A DNA stretch of 42,516 nt from an uncultured Collinsella sp. (lineage in GTDB: Bacteria > Actinomycetota > Coriobacteriia > Coriobacteriales > Coriobacteriaceae). The notes beneath the pieces were generated by a model. That model made no database searches, had not been told where the DNA came from, and saw nothing but the letters and a program-made list of their open reading frames with translations. Shown here one piece after another: positions 23,940 through 30,711 of this stretch. Within the stretch, counting starts at the first letter, position 1, and each line of letters begins with the position of its first letter. A program made the translations under genes and the position numbers. The stretch spans positions 1 to 42,516 of the forward strand of contig UQID01000023.1 of NCBI GenBank assembly GCA_900541045.1, in the 5' to 3' direction.

Positions 23940-24917
23940 ATGCCAAGTGCTCAGGAGCTACAACAGCAATTTGGTGAATATCGAGGCGCTATGCCCCGTC
24001 CATCGGATTTCGATCTCTTTTGGAAGGACCGCATGGCCGAGGCCGACGCCGTCGAGCTCGACTACGCGATTGAGGCGGCTTCGGTTGCGGATTCCGCGAC
24101 CTGTCGGTTTTTCGACCTCTGGTATACCGGCATGTGTGGTGCACGCCTGCATGCCAAGTACCTTAAACCCGTCTCGGACGAGCTGGTGCCATTGGTACTT
24201 CAGTTCCATGGGTATCCGGGTGCGAGCCGCAGCTGGTTTGAGCAGGCGTCGTTTGCGGGCATGGGCATGGCGCTCATTGCTCTCGATTGTCCTGGCCAAG
24301 GAGGCCCCTCCGAGGACATTGGTGGATTTGAGGGCACGACGGTCGCGGGCCATATCGTCGCCGGTATCGACGGCGACCCGGCCAACCTCTACTATGTCCG
24401 CCTACATCAGGATATCCGCATTCTGTGTCGTATCGTTCGCGAGCTCGAGGGCATCGATCTTACCTGCGTGTATGTGAACGGCGCATCGCAGGGCGGCGGT
24501 TTGGGTATTGCAACCTGCGCGCTTAACAGCGAGCTTATCAATCGCGCCGCCATCCTCTATCCCTTCTTATCGGACTTCCGCCTGGTTTGGGATCTGGACG
24601 CCGACGATATTGCCTACGAGGGTCTGCGCTATTGGTCGCGTTGGTTTGACGAGGACTCGACTCGTATCGAGGAAGCCTATGCCAAGCTGGCGTACTTCGA
24701 TTCCAAGAATTTTGCTCCCATGGTCAAGTGCCCCGTGCTGTTTGGCACGGGCACGGCCGATATCGTCTGCCCGCCGGCAACGCAGTTTGCGGTGTACAAC
24801 AACCTGTCCTGCGACAAGCGTCATGAGTTCTTTGAAGGCTTTGGCCACGAGGAGATTCAGGATTTTGACGATCTGATCATTCCGTTTTTCTGTGAGGGAG
24901 GGGAGGCTCATGTCTAA
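23940..24917 (+). CDS. AXE1-family acetyl esterase, probable sialate O-acetylesterase
   Basis: An alpha/beta-hydrolase of the acetylxylan esterase/cephalosporin-C deacetylase family (AXE1). The 325-residue sequence has the oxyanion loop FHGYPGASRSW (89-99), DCPGQGGPS (116-124), the nucleophile elbow GASQGGG with Ser183, the acid Asp274 in GTADIVCPP, and His303 in GFGHEEI. There is no signal peptide, so it works in the cytoplasm. Its position between a sialic-type importer and nanA suggests it removes O-acetyl groups from imported sialic acids; an AXE1-family gene also sits in the pneumococcal nan locus (from memory). The ATG at 23940 is chosen over a TTG at 23925, although the nearest AAAGG is about 16 bases upstream, an unusually long distance. 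The C-terminus overlaps the next gene by 8 bases. Xylan or drug substrates are possible but not favoured by context. Confidence 0.82.
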   Translation: MPSAQELQQQFGEYRGAMPRPSDFDLFWKDRMAEADAVELDYAIEAASVADSATCRFFDLWYTGMCGARLHAKYLKPVSDELVPLVLQFHGYPGASRSWFEQASFAGMGMALIALDCPGQGGPSEDIGGFEGTTVAGHIVAGIDGDPANLYYVRLHQDIRILCRIVRELEGIDLTCVYVNGASQGGGLGIATCALNSELINRAAILYPFLSDFRLVWDLDADDIAYEGLRYWSRWFDEDSTRIEEAYAKLAYFDSKNFAPMVKCPVLFGTGTADIVCPPATQFAVYNNLSCDKRHEFFEGFGHEEIQDFDDLIIPFFCEGGEAHV

Positions 24918-25761
24918 GTGCGAGAGCAATGTTGACGAGCTGATAGTCCCCGGGCTCGTGGGAATTCCTGGAACGGTTTCGTCAAGGCTCGCAGAATATC
25001 AGGACTGGCACGGTGATGTCCAAGCAGATGTTTCTGATTTAGAGACATGCGCTTCGAATCTTGAGATTCAAGGCCTGGCCATTACGGCAATTGACTTTGT
25101 TAACCCTTGCGCCCGTTACTCGGAGGTTTCCTTTAAGCTCGGTGACGATGCGGTCCACGCTCGTTTGATTGAGCCTGTCGGTCGTGCCCGAGTATCTGAG
25201 CGCGTGCCGCTGTGCCTGATGTTCCATGACATCGATCGGCCTGTGCGCGGCTGGCATCACATGACGAGATTTGCCGCCATGGGGTATGCCGTCCTCGCGC
25301 TGGATGACGATGTTGCTGGTGCGGACGACCTGCAGCGGGGGATTGCTTCACCCGCTTTTGTCGAGCGCGTCCGTTGGGGTTGCGCGATGGCGAAGGTTGC
25401 GCGCAATCTTGATGGCATGGACCCCGACCGCATTTTTGCGTGGGGCGAGGGCCTTGGCGGCGGTGTTGCGCTGGCGGTTTCCGCTCTGGACGAGCGGGGC
25501 CTTGCCTGCACGGCGGTTGCCAATCCAATCCCCGGTGGCCTCGAGGCTCTGTCGTCTCGGGTGCGCGGATCGGTGCTCATGGGCACATCGCTTATGGACG
25601 CCGTGAGCGATCCCAAGGGTCAGTTTGCCGTATTCAACGGTCTTGAGTGTGACCTAAGGCATATCATCTATGCCAAATACGCTCACGAGCGCATCAATGC
25701 GTTCGAAAACGAAGTCGTCGACTTCTTTAACCAAACGTTCTACCCGTGTTCTTTGGCCTAG
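24910..25761 (+). CDS. AXE1-like pseudo-esterase lacking the catalytic serine
   Basis: A 283-residue paralogue of the preceding esterase. Corresponding segments: FHDIDRPVRGWHH for FHGYPGASRSW, WGEGLGGGVALAVSALDE for NGASQGGGLGIATCALNS, GTSLMDAVSDPKGQFAVFNGLECDLRH for GTGTADIVCPPATQFAVYNNLSCDKRH, and YAHERINAFENEVVDFF for FGHEEIQDFDDLIIPFF. The nucleophile Ser183 is replaced by Gly181, while Asp230 and His259 remain. The PGQGG loop and about 40 residues of the region before the acid are missing. It is therefore unlikely to be an esterase by the normal mechanism; it may be a partner or regulator of the active enzyme, a binding protein, or have a different chemistry. The frame is intact and a strong GGGAGGGGAGG precedes ATG 24910, which overlaps the esterase gene, so it is translated in step with it and is not simply decaying. 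Confidence 0.78.
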   Translation: MSKCESNVDELIVPGLVGIPGTVSSRLAEYQDWHGDVQADVSDLETCASNLEIQGLAITAIDFVNPCARYSEVSFKLGDDAVHARLIEPVGRARVSERVPLCLMFHDIDRPVRGWHHMTRFAAMGYAVLALDDDVAGADDLQRGIASPAFVERVRWGCAMAKVARNLDGMDPDRIFAWGEGLGGGVALAVSALDERGLACTAVANPIPGGLEALSSRVRGSVLMGTSLMDAVSDPKGQFAVFNGLECDLRHIIYAKYAHERINAFENEVVDFFNQTFYPCSLA

Positions 25762-25829
25762 ACGGCCTGGACACTGCCAACAAGAGTGGGCGGCATAGGG
25801 CCGCTCGCCAGACAACTAAGGAGATTCTT

Positions 25830-26750
25830 GTGGCAACTCAGAAATTCACCGGCGTTATCCCTCCCGTCGTTGTTCCCGATACCGAAGACCACCAGCTTGA
25901 TGTTGCCTCCTTTGAGCGCAGCATCAACCGCATGATCGACGCCGGCGTCGATGGCCTGTTCTTCCTGGGCTCCTCGGGCGAGGTCGTCTTCTCCACCGAC
26001 GAGCGCCGTCGCCAGATTGTCGCCGAGGCCGTGCGCATCGTCGACCACCGCGTTCCCGTTCTGGTCGGCATCATCGATACCGAGACCGAGCGCATGATCG
26101 AGCATGGTAAGGTCGCTCAGGAGCTGGGCGCCGATGCGCTTGTCGCCACCTGCCCGTTCTATGCCCTGCAGGGCATGACCGAGGTCGAGGAGCACTTCCG
26201 CATCCTGCACGAGGAGCTCGACCTGCCCATCTTCGCCTACGACATCCCCGTGTGCGTCCACACCAAGCTCCCCTGGAAGCTCCTTGCCAAGCTCGGCGCC
26301 GAGGGCGTCCTGGCCGGCGTCAAGGATTCCTCGGGTGATGACATCTCGTTCCGCTACCTCGTTCAGGAGAACGAGAAGAACGGCCACCCGATGAGCATCC
26401 TCACCGGTCACGAGGTCGTCGTTGACGGTGCCTACCTCGGTGGCGCCGACGGTTCCGTCCCGGGTCTCGCCAACGTTGAGCCCGAGGGCTACGTGCGTCA
26501 GTGGAAGGCCGCTCAGGCCGGCGACTGGGCTACCGTCAAGGCCGAGCAGGATCGCCTCAATGAGATTTCGCACATCTGGGATGTCACCTCGGGCGTCCAG
26601 GGCTATGCCGGTGGCGTCGGCGCCTTCAAGACCGCTATGAACCTCATGGGTATCTTCGACAGCCCGACCATGCCGCGCCCGGTGAAGGCCATGACCGGCG
26701 AGAACGTCGAGGCGATTAGGAAGGTCCTCCAGGACAACGGTCTCCTGTAA
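25830..26750 (+). CDS. nanA: N-acetylneuraminate lyase family aldolase
   Basis: A class I aldolase of the DapA/NanA family; in this setting it should split N-acetylneuraminate into N-acetylmannosamine and pyruvate. The 306-residue barrel shows GSSGE (47-51) that binds the pyruvate carboxylate, the catalytic tyrosine Tyr137 in FAYDIPVCVHT, and the Schiff-base Lys165 in AGVKDSSGD. The first motif differs from the YNIPxxSG of E. coli NanA, so substrate identity rests mainly on its neighbours (ROK kinase and NanE). DHDPS is less likely because that gene would not be expected here. The start is a GTG at 25830 with AAGGAG at 25818-25823 and a 6-base spacer; the frame extends upstream to an ATG inside the previous gene but without such a site. 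A large nested inverted repeat follows the stop. Confidence 0.82.
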   Translation: MATQKFTGVIPPVVVPDTEDHQLDVASFERSINRMIDAGVDGLFFLGSSGEVVFSTDERRRQIVAEAVRIVDHRVPVLVGIIDTETERMIEHGKVAQELGADALVATCPFYALQGMTEVEEHFRILHEELDLPIFAYDIPVCVHTKLPWKLLAKLGAEGVLAGVKDSSGDDISFRYLVQENEKNGHPMSILTGHEVVVDGAYLGGADGSVPGLANVEPEGYVRQWKAAQAGDWATVKAEQDRLNEISHIWDVTSGVQGYAGGVGAFKTAMNLMGIFDSPTMPRPVKAMTGENVEAIRKVLQDNGLL

Positions 26751-26752
26751 AG

Positions 26753-26849
26753 CTTCCCCAGGCACCCGACCTCGCCGTTCAGCCTTGCGGCCATGACCCA
26801 TTAGGTCAATGGCCGCGAGGCTTCGCGGCGATCTCGGACACCTGGGAAA
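26753..26849 (+). repeat. Large nested inverted repeat between nanA and nanK
   Basis: Outer arms 26757-26777 and 26826-26846 pair in three blocks (6, 4 and 6 bp: CCCAGG, CCGA, TCGCCG) separated by a 3x3 and a 2x2 mismatch. Inside, AGCCTTGCGGCCA (26781-26793) pairs with TGGCCGCGAGGCT (26810-26822) with one G-U, continuing through TGACC/GGTCA to a CATTA loop with one bulged A. The total is about 95 nt of near-continuous hairpin with no T run after it. A terminator is therefore not obvious; a structured RNA, a protein site or a small mobile repeat are alternatives. The rest of the 170-base gap holds only a possible GATAAT -10 at 26868-26873. Confidence 0.75.
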
Positions 26850-26920
26850 CCTTTACCAAACTGTGGCGATAATTCTGCCCTCATTTCCTGTAGTTGTTTT
26901 TGTCTCCGAAGGAGAACGAC

Positions 26921-27886
26921 ATGGAGAACAAGTACGTCTGCTCTGTCGATATCGGCGGAACTAAGATCGCGACTGCCATTATGGAGTATCCGGCTGATGG
27001 CAGCGTGCCCCATCCGGTCTTTGAAGCTGAGGTCCCCACTGAGGCCAAAGAGGGCGGCGAGGCAGTTTTCCAGCGCATCGAGGCGTCTATTAAGGCCGCC
27101 ATTGAGGCGAACCCCGATGTCGAGGTCCTCGGTGTCGGTATTGGCGCCGCAGGCGTCGTCGATCCCAAGACGGGCGCCATCGCGTATGCCAACGAGATCA
27201 TGCCCGGCTGGTCCGGCGTTCAGTTGGGGCCGCGTCTGCGCGAGGACCTCGGCCTTCCCGTTGCCGTTGTAGGCGACGTGCAGGCTCATGCTCTGGGCGA
27301 GGCCCACTGGGGCGTCGGCAAGGGCAAGTTCTCCGTCTTGTGTTTGGGCATCGGTACGGGCATCGGCGGCGCATATGTCGAGAACGGCCGCGTGATGCAG
27401 GGCTTCCATGGTGCTGCCGGTCATATGGGCCACATCGAGTGCTCGGCTGCCGCCGGCATTCCCTGCGCCTGCGGGCGTTCCGGCCATCTGGAGTCGGTTG
27501 CTTCCGGAACATCAATCGGGCGCATGTACGATGAGCGTTTTGGCCGCGTCGACCCCAGCCGTCCTTCGGTCGGCCGTGACGTGAACGACCTGTGTCGCGC
27601 AGGCGACGCAAAGGCGACCGAGGTCATTCATGACGCCGGCTTTGCGCTGGGCGCCAGCCTGGGCTCGCTCGCTAACATCCTGGACCCTGAGGTCATCGTG
27701 CTTTCGGGCGGCGTGATTCACCAAGGCCCCGATTGGCGTTCACAGACGTGGAAGGACTCGGTACACGAGGGCTATGCCAGCCAGGCGCTTGACCCGCTTC
27801 AGGACACGCCGATTCTCATCGGCTCTCTGGAGGGCGACGCGCCGCTCATCGGTGCCGCCGAACACCTTCTTGCGTCGTTGAAGTAA
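26921..27886 (+). CDS. nanK: ROK-family kinase, probable N-acetylmannosamine kinase
   Basis: A cytoplasmic sugar kinase of the ROK family; between nanA and nanE it most likely makes ManNAc-6-phosphate. The 321-residue protein has the ATP-binding DIGGTKIATAI (10-20), VVGDVQAHALGEAHWGVG with the catalytic-site Asp, LGIGTGIGGAYV, and the ROK signature GHMGHIECSAAAGIPCACGRSGHLESVASG (168-196). In ROK enzymes this segment binds zinc through one His and three Cys (CxCGxxGC); here the last cysteine is His189, leaving His171, Cys182, Cys184 and His189. AAGGAG at 26909-26914 supports the ATG at 26921. Glucokinase or other hexose specificity is possible on sequence alone. Confidence 0.85.
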   Translation: MENKYVCSVDIGGTKIATAIMEYPADGSVPHPVFEAEVPTEAKEGGEAVFQRIEASIKAAIEANPDVEVLGVGIGAAGVVDPKTGAIAYANEIMPGWSGVQLGPRLREDLGLPVAVVGDVQAHALGEAHWGVGKGKFSVLCLGIGTGIGGAYVENGRVMQGFHGAAGHMGHIECSAAAGIPCACGRSGHLESVASGTSIGRMYDERFGRVDPSRPSVGRDVNDLCRAGDAKATEVIHDAGFALGASLGSLANILDPEVIVLSGGVIHQGPDWRSQTWKDSVHEGYASQALDPLQDTPILIGSLEGDAPLIGAAEHLLASLK

Positions 27887-27903
27887 ATATAACTACCAAG
27901 TGC

Positions 27904-28001
27904 GCCTTCTGAGGTGCCGCAGATTGACGTGAAAGAGGAGCGAAGCGTACTTCGGTACGCGAGCGACGGTTTGAACGTCAAGGTGCGGTGTCTCAGAAGG
28001 C
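27904..28001 (+). repeat. 98-nt nested inverted repeat between nanK and nanE
   Basis: Arms 27904-27930 and 27975-28001 (27 nt each) pair as GCCTTCTGAG/CTCAGAAGGC (10 bp), three positions that pair only as G-U in RNA, CCGCA/TGCGG (5 bp), a 2x2 mismatch, and TTGACGT/ACGTCAA (7 bp). The centre holds GCGTAC-TTCG-GTACGC (27945-27960), a stem capped by the stable C(UUCG)G tetraloop. CTGTTTTGAG follows, so weak termination is possible. It fills almost the whole 140-base gap before nanE. Confidence 0.8.
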
Positions 28002-28026
28002 TGTTTTGAGAAAGGTTGAGTCGAAC

Positions 28027-28713
28027 ATGACCGTCGATCCTTTGATCCAGTCCCTGAAGGGTAAACTCGTCGTGAGCGTTCAGGCGTATATGGGCGAGCC
28101 GCTTCGTACGCCCGAGACCATGGCTCAAATGTCTCGCGCTTGCGAGCTTGGCGGCGCCGCCGCCATTCGCTGCCAGGGCCTTGCCGACATTGCCGCCATT
28201 AAGGGCCGCTGTGAGGTTCCTGTTATCGGCCTGTGGAAGGATGGGCACGAGGGCGTTTACATCACGCCGACGCTGCGTCATGCTCGCGCCTGCGTTGCTG
28301 CGGGTGCCGATATCGTGGCGATCGACGCCACCGATCGTCCGCGTCCCGATGGCAAGTCGGTCGAGGATACCTTCCGCCCGCTGCACGAGGAGGGTGTGCT
28401 CCTGATGGCGGATTGTGCCACCATCGAGGACATTCGCCGTGCGGTTGATATGGGCTTCGACCTTGTATCCACCACGCTCTCTCACGGTGTCGCCGCCATC
28501 GACTGCACCATGGCCGATGGCCCCGACCTGCCGCTCCTGCGTCAGGCGACCGAGGAATTTCCCGGCCTTCCCATCATTTGCGAGGGTCGCGTGCATACGC
28601 CCGAGGAGGCTCGCGCTGCAATCGACGCCGGCGCGTGGGCCGTTGTCGTCGGCACCGCTATCACGCACCCCACGAGTATTACAAGTTGGTTCAAGGCTGC
28701 GCTTGAGGCGTAA
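28027..28713 (+). CDS. nanE: N-acetylmannosamine-6-phosphate 2-epimerase
   Basis: NanE converts ManNAc-6-phosphate to GlcNAc-6-phosphate, feeding the nagA/nagB route. The 228-residue TIM-barrel protein matches the family throughout: KGKLVVSVQAYMGEPLRTPETMAQMSRACELGGAAAIRCQG, the probable catalytic lysine in PVIGLWKDGHEGVYITPT (Lys71), GADIVAIDATDRPRP (94-106) with the family's D.T.RPRP motif, and VSTTLSHG and VCEGRVHTPEEA-type (ICEGRVHTPEEA) C-terminal phosphate-binding strands. ATG 28027 has AAAGG 11 bases upstream, after the inverted repeat. It is the last gene of the sialic locus; nagA and nagB are not in the window. Confidence 0.93.
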   Translation: MTVDPLIQSLKGKLVVSVQAYMGEPLRTPETMAQMSRACELGGAAAIRCQGLADIAAIKGRCEVPVIGLWKDGHEGVYITPTLRHARACVAAGADIVAIDATDRPRPDGKSVEDTFRPLHEEGVLLMADCATIEDIRRAVDMGFDLVSTTLSHGVAAIDCTMADGPDLPLLRQATEEFPGLPIICEGRVHTPEEARAAIDAGAWAVVVGTAITHPTSITSWFKAALEA

Positions 28714-28740
28714 GACGGGCTTTGTATCCGCTTGGGGCGG

Positions 28741-28800
28741 TATACTCAATAAAGGCAATTGATCGCGCGGGATCCGCTGGCCGGGTCCCGCGCTTATTTT
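28741..28800 (+). terminator. Terminator after nanE, possibly an attenuator in the rapZ leader
   Basis: GCGCGGGATCCG (28765-28776) pairs with CGGGTCCCGCGC (28782-28793), 12 bp with one G-U, and is followed by TTATTTT. It ends directly before AGGAGG of rapZ. A good -10 hexamer TATACT (28741-28746) lies upstream of the hairpin, so a transcript started there would contain the terminator in its own leader. It may equally be just the nanE terminator, with the hexamer fortuitous. Confidence 0.75.
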
Positions 28801-28811
28801 AGGAGGCACAC

Positions 28812-29732
28812 ATGCAAAAGGGAGATGCCATGGATGCGGCGGAGCGCTCGGAGCGTATCCCCGATATCGTTATCATCACCGGAATGTCCGGCTCGGGCCG
28901 AACGCAAGCCATGCATGTGTTTGAGGACATGGGCTATTTTTGTATCGACAACCTGCCCCCACGCCTGATTGCCCAGCTTGCTGAGCTCGTTGGCATCAAT
29001 ACGGGCGTGGGCAGGCACCTTGCCGTTACCTGCGACCTACGTAGCCAGGGCTTGTTCGATGAACTGCTCGATGCTGTTGCCGCACTGGAAGAACGCGAGA
29101 TGAGCTGCGACATTGTGTTTCTCGAGGCATCTGACGAGGTGCTGATTCGCCGGTATAGCGAAAATCGTCGCCGCCATCCCATTGCAAAGCCGGGGGAGAC
29201 CACGGCCGACGCTATTCAGCGTGAACGTCTGCAGCTGCAGGGCGTTCGTGATCGAGCCGATATGATTATCGACACGAGCCGCTTGCGCACTTCTGCCTTG
29301 CGCAACAAGCTGCGCATGGCTTTTTCCGAGCTGTCCGACCAGCAGCTTATGGATGTCCACGTGTTCTCGTTTGGTTTTAAGCACGGCATGCCCGTCGAGG
29401 CGGACATCATGATCGATGTTCGCTTCTTGCCCAATCCTTTCTACGATCCCGAGATGCGCACCATGACCGGTCTCGATAAGAAGGTCTCCGATTTTGTCTT
29501 GGACCACCCCAAGACCCAGGAGTTTTGGAAGGCCTGGACACAGTTGCTCGATACGGTCATGCCGGGTTATATCGCAGAGGGCAAGCCGCAGCTTTCCATT
29601 GCCATCGGCTGCACGGGCGGACAGCACCGTAGCGTCGCCATTGCCGAGGCCACGGCCCGCTACCTGGAGGGTGCTCAGTATCATGTGAGCATCTCCCATC
29701 GTGATCTGTCGCGTGCCAACACGAAGGCATAG
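28812..29732 (+). CDS. rapZ: RNase adapter / nucleotide-binding protein RapZ
   Basis: RapZ (YvcJ) binds nucleotides and, in enterobacteria, controls amino-sugar synthesis by sensing glucosamine-6-phosphate and presenting small RNAs to RNase E; in actinobacteria its role is less clear. The 306-residue protein has the P-loop region DIVIITGMSGSGRTQAMHVFEDMGYFCIDNLPP, where the Walker lysine is Arg30 (GSGRT), a substitution also known in other actinobacterial RapZ. The C-terminal domain has DVRFLPNPFYDPEMRTMTG and IAIGCTGGQHRSVAIAE, the conserved metabolite-binding motifs. AGGAGG lies 5 bases before ATG 28812; an in-frame ATG at 28830 with AAGGGAG is an alternative. whiA starts 6 bases after its stop; the yvcK gene usually found between the two is absent. 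Confidence 0.95.
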   Translation: MQKGDAMDAAERSERIPDIVIITGMSGSGRTQAMHVFEDMGYFCIDNLPPRLIAQLAELVGINTGVGRHLAVTCDLRSQGLFDELLDAVAALEEREMSCDIVFLEASDEVLIRRYSENRRRHPIAKPGETTADAIQRERLQLQGVRDRADMIIDTSRLRTSALRNKLRMAFSELSDQQLMDVHVFSFGFKHGMPVEADIMIDVRFLPNPFYDPEMRTMTGLDKKVSDFVLDHPKTQEFWKAWTQLLDTVMPGYIAEGKPQLSIAIGCTGGQHRSVAIAEATARYLEGAQYHVSISHRDLSRANTKA

Positions 29733-29738
29733 GTTTAC

Positions 29739-30668
29739 ATGTCGTTTACCGCTGAGGTGCGTGACGAGCTTGCGCGCTGCGAACCAGAATGCGAATACTG
29801 CGATTTGTCGACGCTTGCTGCGCTCACGCGTGTGAGCGGCACGCTTTCGTTGGCGGGCTCGGGACGGTACCGCTTGACGGTCGCGACCGAGACGGGTGCT
29901 GTGGCGCGCACGATGATTGCGCTGACGCATCGCATTCTTAAGCTCAAGACCGAATTCACGGTTCGTAAGTCGGTCCTGCACAAGGTGCGAAACTACCTCA
30001 TCACCTTGCCCGATCAGCCCGATTTGGATAAGGCTCTGGTGCTGCTGGGCATTCTCGACCGTAGGGGAGGGCTCGTCGCGGGTGTGCCGCGCCACATCGT
30101 TGCCCGTCCTTGCTGCAGGCTCGCCTATATTCGCGGTGCGCTGATTGCCGGAGGCTTTGTTGCCGACCCGCGTGGCGATTTTCATTTGGAGATCGCGGTT
30201 CAGGGCGAGGAGTATGCAAAGGGACTTTGCGATCTTCTGGAGCAGATTGGAGTTCACGCCCGCGTCAATGCGCGTCGCGGCTCGTATGCCGTGTACATCA
30301 AGAGTGCCGAGGAGATTAAACGTCTGTTACAGCTGATTGGCGCCAAGCGCAGCGTTGCCGAGATTGAAGAGGCCCGCGCAGTCAAGCTGGTGAAGAACGA
30401 CGTGAATCGTCGCGTGAACGCAGAGCTTGCCAACCAGACCAGAAGTGCCGGTGCCGCTCAACATCAGCTTGCGCTCATCGACGAGCTTGATCGGCGCGGC
30501 TTGCGTGAAACGCTGCCGGACGCTCTGGCAGTCTTTTGTGACTTACGCGAGCGTTACCCCGATCTCTCGCTGCGAGATTTGGGGGAAATGGCCGACCCTC
30601 CTTTGTCGAAGTCGGCCTTGTATCACCGCGTTTTGCGCCTTGAAAAGCTCATTGAAGCAAGCAGGTAG
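29739..30668 (+). CDS. whiA: Sporulation/cell-division transcription regulator WhiA
   Basis: WhiA is a DNA-binding protein conserved in Gram-positives, with a degenerate LAGLIDADG homing-endonuclease-like N-terminal fold and a C-terminal helix-turn-helix. The 309-residue product begins with the family hallmark SFTAEVRDELAR and contains CCRLAYIRGALIAGGFVADPRGDFHLEIA (the LAGLIDADG-like strand/helix), KSAEEIKRLLQLIGA, NDVNRRVNAELANQTRSAGAAQHQ, and the HTH at YPDLSLRDLGEMADPPLSKSALYHRVLRLEKL. No catalytic homing-endonuclease acids are expected. It sits 6 bases after rapZ, in the conserved rapZ-(yvcK)-whiA-gap order. In non-sporulating Coriobacteriia a division or metabolic role is the likely one. 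Confidence 0.95.
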   Translation: MSFTAEVRDELARCEPECEYCDLSTLAALTRVSGTLSLAGSGRYRLTVATETGAVARTMIALTHRILKLKTEFTVRKSVLHKVRNYLITLPDQPDLDKALVLLGILDRRGGLVAGVPRHIVARPCCRLAYIRGALIAGGFVADPRGDFHLEIAVQGEEYAKGLCDLLEQIGVHARVNARRGSYAVYIKSAEEIKRLLQLIGAKRSVAEIEEARAVKLVKNDVNRRVNAELANQTRSAGAAQHQLALIDELDRRGLRETLPDALAVFCDLRERYPDLSLRDLGEMADPPLSKSALYHRVLRLEKLIEASR

Positions 30669-30711
30669 TTTAACGCAATAGCTTTTATGGTGGTTGAACT
30701 GCTGTTTTATA

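Noticed and set aside
24892..24930. Frameshift splitting one long esterase into two genes
   Set aside because: The second frame contains its own full set of esterase-fold motifs from the oxyanion loop to the histidine, so it is a tandem paralogue and not the other half of the first gene.
28891..28905. RapZ Walker lysine replaced by arginine (GSGRT), suggesting an inactive protein
   Set aside because: Arginine at this position is common in actinobacterial RapZ, so it is a lineage trait and not a sign of decay.
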